Assembly (NCBI RefSeq): GCF_932526225.1
Contig: NC_064038.1
Coordinates: 8,989,070-9,053,069, forward strand
DNA from: Nematostella vectensis
Taxonomy: Eukaryota; Cnidaria; Anthozoa; Actiniaria; Edwardsiidae
Reading direction: 5' to 3'
Length of the DNA: 64,000 bases
Part shown: positions 24,101 through 35,896 of the stretch, in pieces
Numbering within the stretch: the stretch's first letter is position 1
Layout: the number at the start of each line of letters is the position of its first letter
The notes under the pieces: generated by a model
Databases searched by the model: none
What the model saw: the letters and a program-made list of their open reading frames with translations, nothing else
What the model was told of the DNA's origin: nothing
Made by a program: the position numbers and the translations under genes

Positions 24101-27100
24101 CATAGGTCTAAAAGGCAACCTTAACAAAGATTAATACTCTGAGGACACTTCTCCCAAAGCCTCCTAATATATGTATACTGTATACAACACAGTTTAATAT
24201 ACAATTTTCACACCTCAAAAGACCTGATAAAGATATCAGAATTATAAAAAATAACTAATAATATTTAATAATAATATGTCACCTTTGCAATTCTATATTT
24301 TGTTGATGGCTCTGAAACAACAGGACACATGCAATTAGCATAATATCAGAAAATGTCAAGATATAACTCAGCTAATCAGATGGTTTCCAGTAAGAGCAGA
24401 AGAACACACATTTTATAAATACTAACCAATAGAAAACAATATTGCTTTGTTCTCATGTCACATATAATATGGAGTTTTAAAGTTGACCATACCTGTGAGT
24501 TTCTCTAACAGGGAGAGACAGCTGAATATGGCAGGGTGATAAGCACTCAATATTTCCCTTTGCTCAACTCTCTAGCCAACCAACCGACAAATTTCTTAGG
24601 CTGCAGTTTTTTCCTCTTTCCCAGTCATTTCTTAAACCCTGATAGACCTTTATCAAATACTTACCAAGAATGGATCTGGTGCCATCCCTTTCATCTCGCC
24701 CCAGACATTGTTGATCTCATTCATCAGAACACCAATCTAAGGAGAAAATAAATAAACACATTACATAGCCAATCGCATTCAACTGAAACAGGGGTGGCAA
24801 ATAGTAAATTCAAGATTTTTACAAGATCCCACCATCAGGATTTTGAAATCCAAGATATAGGGTTTTCTATTTTCATAATCAAAGGATTAGGAACTATAAA
24901 TCCTTTAGTTGATAGAGTAAAATACAAACCTCAAAATGATTTTGAATGAATATGGAATATGTTTCCAATCCTTATGAATTGAGAATCATTATAGTTAACT
25001 CTTTTTAGTCCGATATTTGAGTCTTTTGAATCTGTCACATGATAACAACCAAAGAAAATCGCAAACTAGAAAGAACAGGCTGAAGGGCATGAATCCAACA
25101 ATCCAGTTATCCAACATTTCCCAGAATTCCCTCTTGGGTTCGCATATTTTTAAAGACATTCTGCAGAAAAAAGTTTAGCGACCCATGGATGAATCCACTG
25201 TTCAGGGTCATTGGTTTTTGCACATGGCTGTAAAATACAAGGAATTTTTTAAATATACATTTGATAAAATCGTTCCCAATAGCTTTGTTTGCATCAATGT
25301 GGCAAATTTCTTAAAATTATCCACAGTGGCTTTTTCCCTTAAGATTCTAGCGTGCATGGAGGGGGCATTGGAAAAATGAGCATTTTCTGTCACACCTAGT
25401 GTACTTACCAGCTCATTCTGATCACTGATGCTAATCCCAGAGACTACATCCTTAGGCAAAAGCCGTGGTCTAATCAGCTTAGCAAATGCGCTAAATGTTG
25501 AGGGTGGGGTCTTGATGGCCTCCTAACAGAGAAGAGGGACATAGCCAGGCATATATATGAGGACTGTAAAAACAGGTCTGGCCATTTCTGAATGCCAATA
25601 GGAAAAGCAAACATTCAAAGCAACCCCTATCTCTCCCCTAAAAAATTTTGGGCTTTTAAATCCGAAGAAAGTGTATTTTATTGTGCCTCTATAGTATGTT
25701 ACTTTAGACATTGAAAAGACATAAGAACAAGTACAGTAGGTACAGAATTAAAGTTCTGGTAGCATAGAATACAGAGCACAAATCGAATAATTTCTACCAA
25801 ACATACAGAGCATGAAAATTTTATGCATTGAATCTACTGATAAAAACTAATATTTGCTTGTTTTTTTTTCCTATAGACATCTTGATAATACCCTGGGTAT
25901 CAGAGGCTGCAAACTTCACTACCAAAGAGTCAAGCTTGGAGACTGTTACCCAGGGTACTCGTATATAAGTACTTGTTATTCTAAAGGAACTTACTAAATG
26001 TGTCAATGGTATGATTTCTGTAAGTGACTTTGCTCTTAATTGCTTCATTAAAAGTTAGTGTCAAAATTAGAGCGTTGTTGACTGTAACCTCTGCTAATTC
26101 ACAGCATGCATTAATGGTGGCTACTTAAATATACCTCGACAGGAGTCAATGGCCTTTCAACGTCTGGATTCACATTTCCAACTTCTGCAAAAGCAATAGT
26201 TCAATATCAGCCCTACATCGGGAGCCCCTTTTCAAATCATATGATTCTGGTGGCATTGTACAATCACGGCTATAGGATAATTTGACTCTGAAATTAAGTC
26301 TAATGGCTTGTTAGTGTTGAATAAGCACATATTCCTACTTTGACTGGATGTATTTGCCTTGGTTTTTGCTCCTGCAGCGAGATAGGTCCGTACGTGCTTG
26401 CGACCTTTCAAATAATGCGCTGTGTAACCGCCGTCACCTGGTAAACCCAACCACCTCGGCCCCCATCGGAGCGTTTTTTCTCTTCCTATAGAATAACAGG
26501 GTAGGCAAAAGAAGCGCTTTACATTGTTCTCTCGTGTGCTTGTTTTCTTATCCCTTACTTGACAAGTTACTTAGAGGCAGTGATGATGGATCTGTCCTTA
26601 TCAAAACAAATCCAACCACCAATGTCCTCAGCTGGGACTGCTTTGGACTTTCACAAGGGAAATGTTCACAAAAGCGCAGAATATATTTGATAAAATGCTC
26701 TTCGCTGACTTTTTCTGGGCTTTCCTGTTAAATTTTATTGAGGGCTAGAATAAAACTTTGAATTTAACTATGAAATCAGTCTGATCTTTGTGAAATTGCA
26801 ATGGCTAATGTTAATGGCACGTGGTGTCGCAACGTGAGTGTGCCGAAGTCTAGTTAATGAATAACTTGACAATTGCTGGAGAAATGATATTTTTTGTGTT
26901 CCTGCACTTGCAACACATGTATTGAAATGAACACCATTGTGATCAATTTCCTCTAATCATCTCTGTCTTGAACAAGTATTTTTGCCTTTGGTGTTGAACT
27001 TAAAGGTTACAGGGTGCCTTGTATATGGTGATTGAAATAAGCCATAAAACATAAAGATCTGCCAGATAGTATAGACACATTAGGGTTTTTAAGGGATGTG

Positions 27101-28129
27101 ATTGGCTGAAAACAAGCGGGTTATTAAAACCCGTTAAAAAATAAAGCTATTCATCAAACCTAGAAACAAAAAGGAAAGGATTATCGTATTTCCCATTTAT
27201 TAAGCTTTACAACAACATATATCATGAGCATACTGTATTTGATTTAATCTGACGCGTGCACCAACATTTTTCCTAGACAAAACGAGCAGATGAAAGAACA
27301 ATGGAAAGAGCTTTTTTTGCCTACCCTGTTATTTTATAGTGGGGAAGAAAAATAACTTGCCACTGGGGGTCAAGGTGGTAGAGTTAACCAGGCCGCAAGC
27401 GCGTAGGAACATAGCTCGCTGCAGGAGCAAAACCAAGGCAAATACATCCAGTCAAAGTAGGAATATGTCGAATACATGCTTATTCAACACTAACAAGACA
27501 TACAGTAAGGCTTCATTTCGGAGTCTACAATATTTGCATTCAGGGAACCTAATATCTAAAGGTACATTATATAGGACATACAATTGGTTTTACTATTCGG
27601 CTTTTATGACCATATATTCATAAAAAGCACCTTTACAATAGATAAGAATGACATGGCTCACACTACAAGTCTAAAGAGAATCACTTTTTTAAGCAATAAC
27701 AATCATGCAGCTAGAATGTTGGTTTCCTCAACCACTTCAATGGTAGCATCATAAAAGTCATCACTCAAATTACATAATAATCAGGCTAGAATTAAGAGTA
27801 TAAGCTTAAATACATAAAAAGTAAACAAAATTATTTCTTAACTTAACTTTTAGCTGTTAAATACACGCATCGCCACACTTTCTATGCTGTTGTTTTATAA
27901 TACCTGGGTTGTCTTCGGCTTCATAGAGGCTCAAAGGTCCTGCAAGGCTGGTAAACTTGTTATGGAACTCCTTCTACAGACACCAACACAGCAGACAAAT
28001 TGTTATTGTACAATGAAATACCACAACAACGTCAATAAAATGTCGGCGAAAGTCAAATCGAAATTCAGAAGTTACCGAGGTAAATGGCAGTTTGTCGAGT
28101 TGATAGATCCCTGAATTTTTAGTAGACAT
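3156..28129 (-). CDS. CCDC87-like: CCDC87-like coiled-coil protein, 32 exons
   Basis: Hand-spliced model, about 998 residues. Exons 5' to 3': 28129-28076, 27973-27904, 26184-26135, 25522-25409, 24736-24665, 24521-24493, 22974-22907, 22623-22542, 21754-21613, 20897-20814, 19607-19520, 19093-19029, 18624-18595, 17641-17598, 16641-16572, 14523-14470, 13401-13244, 13020-12996, 12886-12845, 12585-12484, 12091-12028, 11911-11811, 11106-10946, 9733-9694, 9611-9495, 9267-9039, 7913-7621, 6956-6831, 4753-4639, 4169-4108, 3844-3764, 3320-3156. Phases match at every junction. Family-like blocks are NMSRLKTQLALEANK, YNSWLAWWRSTVTSDDYLKY, DAQRLDMAIKYS, LEDFERMASDPNRFF and EMLYWLHQERR near the C terminus. 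From memory these match CCDC87, a testis/sperm protein; no catalytic motif is visible. Least certain are exons 1, 12 and 13 and the 11911 acceptor. The exon 16 donor is embedded in a tandem array. Confidence 0.72.
5085..5205. repeat. short outlier block of the CCTGATGGGAG minisatellite
   Basis: A few units of the CCTGATGGGAG(TACTAAG/AACCAT) repeat lie in the intron between exons 28 and 29 of the CCDC87-like gene, about 1.1 kb from the main array at 6297-6800. Confidence 0.75.
6160..6290 (+). repeat. short GGGGATCGTTTCGGGTCC tandem repeat
   Basis: Four to five imperfect copies of an approximately 18-30 base unit with the core GATCGTTTCGGGTCC lie just ahead of the larger minisatellite, in the same intron. 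Confidence 0.65.
6297..6800. repeat. 19-base minisatellite (CCTGATGGGAG units)
   Basis: About 25 tandem units of 18-19 bases alternate between CCCTGATGGGAGTACTAAG and CCTGATGGGAGAACCAT forms. The array ends about 30 bases from the splice donor of exon 28 (6831). Apparent coding frames through it are by-products of the repeat. Confidence 0.9.
7980..8046 (-). pseudogene. decayed partial duplicate of CCDC87-like exon 27
   Basis: The start of exon 27 (7913 downward, DSPSQLMFLSGNKSLSMLSI) is repeated here as DAPSQSMFLSGNKTLSMLSI, with its own acceptor (GATAG at 8046) and its own donor (CTCAG, then GTAATGAG at 7980). The copy enters in the right phase but leaves in phase 2. It can join neither exon 27 nor exon 28 in frame, so inclusion would shift the frame. 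Confidence 0.7.
8057..8410. repeat. three tandem copies of a 118-124 base unit
   Basis: Copies start at 8057, 8181 and 8299 with ACTCCATTA.CCTGTATT and end with TGTGTCTGCAACGACCA. They lie in the intron upstream of exon 27, directly next to the duplicated exon, so local tandem duplication has been active here. Confidence 0.85.
8560..8645 (+). ncRNA. hairpin resembling a degenerate hammerhead ribozyme
   Basis: Perfect 14-base inverted arms (GGGTAGTCTCCCTC at 8572-8585, reverse complement at 8621-8634) enclose a CACGTC cleavage-like triplet, a small GCTCCTAGC hairpin, then GTGACGAGTCCGAACGG. This follows the order of a stem-III-open hammerhead: GUC site, stem I, CUGANGA core, stem II. The core C3 is G, and the GAAA box expected after stem II is missing. 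I therefore read it as a relic, not a proven ribozyme. Confidence 0.3.
13709..14469. repeat. 45-base minisatellite carrying a copied 5' splice site
   Basis: About 16-17 units of 45 bases directly abut exon 16 of the CCDC87-like gene (14470-14523). On the minus strand each unit reads ...CCACCACTGTTACAG, then GTATGGGTACATAGTAGG. This is a copy of the exon 16 end (CCACCACTTTTACAG) plus the start of its intron. The unit length is divisible by three and each unit reads VWVHSRQVHLPPLLQ in the exon frame. Potential donors sit at 14425, 14380, 14335 and 14290 before a TAG at 14286-14284. A unit one base short lies near 14010. Confidence 0.9.
14640..14784. repeat. diverged flank of the CCCCTAGCTCCTGTGTCCA minisatellite
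   Basis: Diverged units such as CTAGCTCCCGTGCCCACCC occur here and resume at 15541 after an inserted LINE derivative. The insertion therefore split an existing minisatellite. Confidence 0.6.
14785..15540 (-). mobile_element. internally deleted LINE (ORF1 start joined to RT 3' end)
   Basis: On the minus strand an ATG at 15475 opens a coiled-coil frame with heptad-like KLEKELNEEKQRSNEAL and then EELAEYLRRDCLKI, typical of LINE ORF1 proteins. It stops at 15155. Directly after, a frame with ASGIHGYNTRYAFRK and then LPTELKEL...FQSALKRHLLNEQY resembles the C-terminal end of a non-LTR reverse transcriptase reading frame. The 3' end has AATAAAG and a TTATGG-type short repeat tail at about 14785-14800. 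The whole central part (most of ORF1, endonuclease, RT core) is missing, so this is a non-autonomous derivative. It sits inside a minisatellite in an intron. Confidence 0.65.
15541..16460. repeat. 19-base minisatellite (CCCCTAGCTCCTGTGTCCA)
   Basis: Close to 48 units of 19 bases (core CTAGCTCCTGTGTCCACCC, variants with CTTCTG or CAGCT) fill most of the intron between exons 15 and 16. The array ends about 110 bases from the exon 15 donor at 16572. Confidence 0.95.
18020..18475. repeat. tandem repeat of about 53 bases
   Basis: Roughly eight copies of a unit with core TTTAGGGCAGTGAAGGAG and GGTTAAACATCACCC lie in the intron between exons 13 and 14. The right-hand copies are the most regular. 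Confidence 0.85.
18743..19013. mobile_element. 271-base MITE with TTA target duplication
   Basis: The ends AGGCCCTGTCACACG and, inverted, AGGCACTGTCACGCG match at 13 of 15 bases, and TTA flanks both sides (18740-18742, 19014-19016). A TTA duplication is what PIF/Harbinger-type elements make. Internal sequence is purine/pyrimidine skewed and lacks a transposase. It lies about 15 bases from the donor of exon 12 of the CCDC87-like gene. Confidence 0.65.
19793..20432. mobile_element. 640-base Harbinger-type non-autonomous element
   Basis: Terminal inverted repeats are identical for 27 bases (starting GGGCCTGTTTACATGGAG) and are flanked by TTA on both sides (19790-19792, 20433-20435). The GGGCCTGTTTACA start and TTA duplication are typical of PIF/Harbinger. 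Both subterminal regions carry many inverted copies of AGGGTCACCCT. A 112-codon open frame (19952-20290, plus) begins with a hydrophobic N-terminal stretch; no DDE transposase or Myb motif is visible. It sits in the intron between exons 10 and 11. Confidence 0.85.
21193..21268 (-). repeat. tRNA-like SINE head or tRNA pseudogene
   Basis: The minus strand reads GGCGGGATAGCTCAATTGG (good A box), a TTGCT..AGCAA anticodon-arm-like hairpin and a degenerate B box (GAATTTGAACCTGG). The poor B box and imperfect arms argue against a working tRNA gene, so a tRNA-derived SINE remnant is more likely. Confidence 0.45.
21305..21606. repeat. degenerate tandem repeat of about 60 bases
   Basis: Units with GAGGTTAACC, GATATAC and AGAACTTTAAGG recur about five times with heavy divergence. 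They end a few bases before the exon 9 splice donor (21613). Confidence 0.65.
23120..23560 (+). pseudogene. Ty3/Gypsy integrase C-terminal fragment, frameshifted
   Basis: The plus strand encodes a broken integrase tail: EKYN...TIWKSVKS, then LTEYWQDVLPDVLHCVRSLL, NERPHKRFLGISCRSSTGSS, PTWLTVPGPVYVR and, after a frameshift near 23440, NEVDLIQANPQYAHIRFPD. These are the conserved end-of-integrase blocks of Gypsy-type polyproteins. No LTR, protease or RT is seen next to it. It lies in the intron between exons 6 and 7 of the CCDC87-like gene, in the opposite orientation to the gene. Confidence 0.7.
26307..27497. mobile_element. 1.19-kb unit with long (~200 base) inverted ends
   Basis: The left arm (26307-about 26520) and right arm (about 27300-27497) are inverted copies. 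CTTGTTAGTGTTGAATAAGC at the left is matched by GCTTATTCAACACTAACAAG at the right, and the similarity continues through CCAAGGCAAATACATCCAGT to a CTACCCTGTTATTYTAT stretch. The spacer of about 780 bases has no transposase. No clear target duplication is seen. It may be a long-TIR DNA transposon remnant or an inverted segmental duplication. Confidence 0.55.
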
Positions 28130-28236
28130 AGTTAAAGCTTGAATTCCAGACCCTGAATTCAAGTAATTTGAGGTAATCAGGACATTTTCGGATTTGGAAA
28201 TCTACCGCGCATAAATTTCCAAGTTCAACAAGAACT
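28130..28236. promoter_or_regulatory. possible bidirectional promoter
   Basis: Only 107 bases separate the proposed start codon of the minus-strand CCDC87-like gene (28129) from a plus-strand ATG with a good downstream splice donor (28237). No TATA box is obvious. Divergent transcription is an inference from this spacing. Confidence 0.25.
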
Positions 28237-28295
28237 ATGGCAACACTCGACCAAGAGACTGGGAAAAAGAAACCACAGGAATACCACCTCCACAG
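28237..28295 (+). CDS. possible first exon of a divergent plus-strand gene
   Basis: An ATG at 28237 opens MATLDQETGKKKPQEYHLH plus two bases, followed exactly by a consensus donor (CACAG, then GTAAGC). No stop precedes the donor. I could not find the next exon before the LITAF gene, and LITAF has its own in-frame upstream stop, so it is not a LITAF exon. It could be a short unrelated gene or chance. Confidence 0.25.
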
Positions 28296-28299
28296 GTAA

Positions 28300-30139
28300 G
28301 CTACAGTCAGAAAAGTCAATGAGTTTGGGAAACGAAAAAGAAAAAAGATAGAACAGAATATATCAGCAAATCGTTATCATTTACAAAAAAAAAAAACATA
28401 AATCTTTGCTAGCTGGATTAGTCAACTAGGTACGAGCTCAGGCCCTGACCAAGAACGGCATTACTTTGACCGTGATTGGAATGAAAACAGAAAATATTCA
28501 ACCAGAAAATATCCAACCCCTCCCCCCGCCCCCTATTGAGGGGGTCGGAGGAATGACCCCCCACCCCTCTGGAATTCCCAGCCCCCTGGAAAAAAAATAA
28601 TACAGTAACTGTTAAGGAAAAAGGGCATTTTACCCCCCCCCCCCCCCCCCGGAATTTTCAATCCCCTCAATGGGGGGGGGGGGAGGGGTATGAATATTTT
28701 CTGGAACTACACATTAGGAAAGCCATTATTTATCGAAGGGGAGGGCTGCTAAGTGAAATATTTGCGAGATTTTGTGCCTGGACAGGAGGGTGTATTTGTT
28801 ATTTTTTTTTTTGCGATTTTGTCTCTTTACTTGACTTTACTTAAATAGAAAATATATATATATATATTCAGCCTAGCGCGTGATTCGCCTGATTCAAGAA
28901 CGCTGTTTTGATAACGCACTGTGGAAGTTAATGAAATTCTCATTTCCATTCCATTACTAAAAAGGCATTATAATTCCACCTTGGGTTTATTAAACTTAGT
29001 TTTTTACCTCTACTACACAGCAAGCATAATAAAGGAATATGGCGTGCGGAGACAAGCTAGAGATTTCAATCTTGATCAGTTATTTTCCATCCATATGTTT
29101 AGGCGTTGATAAGATCGAACATACATCACTAAGCTCATCGGCCTTTAATTATATCTTGAGTTTTTCGCATCTCCCTCATACCGTTCGCTAACAATAACAC
29201 CGTTGGTTTTAATCGTCAGACACGAAAATACCACACCACACTGACTTATAATAAAGTCACACAAAAACAAACAAGAGAAATAAAAATTATCTCACGTTAT
29301 TTTTCAGCTAGTATAAACGAATGAAAAGCCGTGTGCACCTGCATGGCTAATGTGTTATGCGTTTGAGTAGGCACATGTACTTTCCCGTAAGCTTAATACG
29401 GTAAGCGGTGACTAAGGGCCGGCAAAAACCAGAACGATGCCACGCGCATGCGCTGATTAGCTCTTTGCAGGTGCGTTTGGTGAAATTCTTTTTTCCCCTC
29501 ATACTTGGAAATACGACAAACAAGAAGCGTAGATATCTCACGGAGATGACTGCATAATTCGCCCCATACAAAAAAATTGAATCATAAATAATTTTATTAA
29601 GCTAAAAACGCCAAAAGCGCTTGAGTGATAGAGATTGTCATTATTTTGTTCATTGTTCGAACGCTATTTTTGCTGTCAATTGGAGATATTGTTTAGCTTT
29701 TTTTAAAAAAAAAAAAAACAAAGAAGCGCATATAAATGCCATCAATCGCATACCTTTTATAACCGCCCGTCGGCAGAGACACGAATTATGATCACTTTAC
29801 GAGAAATCAGAGAACAAAATGCGGGCTAGTATAGTCATATGAATGAACAAATGTGATTGCAAAATAGGAAACTATCTTGGAAAGCACCAATAACATATAG
29901 GGGATCACTGTTGTTTGTATCAACCAATCAATATTTAAAAAGTAAACAACGGGCGCGAATTAAGCGCCTTTAAGAAGTGTATTTCGAATCCATAGTCATT
30001 AGAAAGTGTTTAATATTTATACGCTGAAAGCGACTTGTTCTTATTGTCAAGGGAGGAATTTGACATAGGCTTGCAAAGCGGGAATATCCCCAGACAGTCT
30101 GCTTTAACCTCGCTTGTCTGAATTCCCGCCGGTTACGAT
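28300..30139. other. intergenic region upstream of LITAF, no supported gene
   Basis: The stretch holds C/G homopolymer-rich low-complexity sequence (about 28515-28690, including a C16 run and a G10 run), a short AT repeat near 28850-28868 and A-rich tracts near 29710. It presumably includes the LITAF promoter. Open frames here are short and without motifs. Confidence 0.5.
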
Positions 30140-33510
<3,371 letters not shown>

Positions 33511-35896
33511 GGACAGTTTCCCGGATGTGAAAGGAACATGAATGAATTTAGTTGTAATAATGGTGGCTTTTTACTTTTTTGACTTATTCGAATTTTATCA
33601 TCAATGCGCCCTGCTCTATGTGGTACAGTTTGAACTAAGTTAGGTCACACTACAGGATTGGCCGAGTGTCACTGGACGAGTCCAGGGGCTCTGTTACCCA
33701 GGGAAGGTGGGCCTATACATATTTCTAAATATATCAATCATTCAAAGCAACCATCAAACCTTGCGGTTGTTTAGACATTAGAGAGCTTAAGCAAGTCAAC
33801 ACGAACGGCATCAAAAACGGCGCGCGCTCTGACGAATTGTTGGAAAAACGGCGTTGACGTCCGTGACCGCGCGCGTAGAACGTAAAAATAGGGAAAATGC
33901 CGTTCTAGATTTCCTGTCACGGACGTCAACGCCGTTTTTCAGCAATTCGTGAGCGCGCGCGCCGTTTTTGATGCCGTTCGTGTTGACTTGCTTAAGCTCT
34001 CTATTATGCTTACAACACGGCAAAGGCTTTATGGAATTATAAATAGGAATGTTTTTATGGAATAATGGGACACAGCTTCACGAAAAGGGTGTATAAATGT
34101 TGCCTAAATACACAGTCGTATGTCAGTGTTTGATGGATCTTATTCAATATTCTGGCTCGAGATCTCGACTACCAGAGCGGTTTTTGGTTATCTAAATTAC
34201 TTTATAGCGATTCTCAATACATCGCGACCTTTCGCCTTGACCATTATAACGGTGATTTTGGTTAGTTCGTGGACGTCAATCATCCACGTTTCCATAACGA
34301 TCAAGGCAGAATTCATTTGTTTCGTGTATCGAAAGTTGTAGTCGACTTTACTCAGGGCCCGAGAGCCACATTTGACAACACAGTAAAGAAACGCAAAAGT
34401 TCAGTTCTCATAAAAGGGTAAAAAATATATTGCAAACCATTCAAGGTTCAAGTTTTGCCAGTCATCTCACAAAGAGAGCCTCGAAACTCTTCCTTCAAGA
34501 ATCGATCGCTGTCATGCAAGTCAACAAACAAGCGATGTATTGAGAATCGCTATAAGGTTATAGCATGGGTATTCTGGACTCTCTTTAGGCTCGACAGTCT
34601 GGCTAGCGAGCCAGAATCTCAAGCGCAAAAACAGTCCAGTTCTGACTAGGGTATTATATAATATTGGAATTTTTGGGCGGGGAATTTAGAGACTCGGATT
34701 TGTTTAAAAACGTTATGTCCTGTATACATACGATCTAAAGAGTTAGTAATATTTAAGATTACTTTTGTATTCAGTAGTTCACACCCTCCAAATTGCCCAG
34801 TTCGATACCAAGTGGCCCATCTTTTATTACAAAGTGAGAATACCGAATTCCAAAATGACACGGGCCCTAGGACACGATAAAATAATGGTTGAAGCATTTA
34901 AATAATAGTTATGTAAATTATGAGCAATGCATGATAAAATATATTATAAATGTAAGTTAACACAATAAAGTCATGTTTACAAATAGTTTGTACTTTATTG
35001 TAAACTATGTTCAGAATGCTCGCATGCATTTTTACAGACTTCGTAAGGAAACAAGGAGGAACAACTATTTGACATGAACATACACAAGAAACCATGATGT
35101 ATCATATTTCATGGTCTCTTGGCACACACAACACAATGGTGAGAGAAAGGATGGACCCGCAATACCCCCCCCCCCCCACTCCCCCACACTCCCCCATCTT
35201 TTTTGTGTGACATCTGAATCTGTGAAGCTATGTGTGACAAATTGTATGACATGTTGTGTGACATCTGATGCGGAGTAGACCCTGTTTTTCTTCTCGAACA
35301 AATTTGTCCTGAAATCGGCTGTTTAGCCAAGGTTCGCGTGCTGTTTTGCCCACATATTTAACTCACTTATTAGCTCTATTTCTCATCGAGTTTCTTAAAT
35401 GGCTTCTTAAATTCCTTAATAAGCAAGAGTTACAATCACAGCTGGAAAAAAACTATGAAAGATTTAAAATAAAAACACTCCTTTTCAATGCTTACAGTAG
35501 ATATAAAGCCGTATATAATTTTATATAATATTTAAACAAGCATTTTATACAAAAAAATTATCAAGCTACTATACTCAAATACTCATATACTACACTATCA
35601 CTTATACTACTACTATACCTATAATATTAAACCGGAAGTCTTTATAACAAACTGCAACACCCCCACAATATAATATCCCTATCCTAACACAACTTGAAGG
35701 TGTTTGATGCGCTGTATGGGTACTCTGTCGCAGAAAATGAAAGGGGTGTTTTTTTGTCAATGGAATACAATTTGAGTATAACATATTTGTTATAAAAATT
35801 ATTCCCCCAAAACAAAAAGTTGCTTTCCTGAACAGCCTTCTCGCAGTAAACAAAACCTTATAGTACACTACCACACTGATAGGATAGCACTAACTT
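33511..35896. other. region between convergent LITAF and SHC 3' ends
   Basis: It should contain both 3' UTRs. The only structured element is the foldback at 33779-34003. A C15 run with CCCCCAC repeats lies near 35165-35190. I see no further coding exon. Confidence 0.5.
33779..34003. mobile_element. 225-base foldback MITE
   Basis: The two halves are near-perfect inverted copies of about 100 bases (starting TAGAGAGCTTAAGCAAGTC) around a short A-rich centre. TA at each end is compatible with a TA target duplication. CG-rich arms contain repeated GCGCGCGC. No coding content. Confidence 0.8.
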
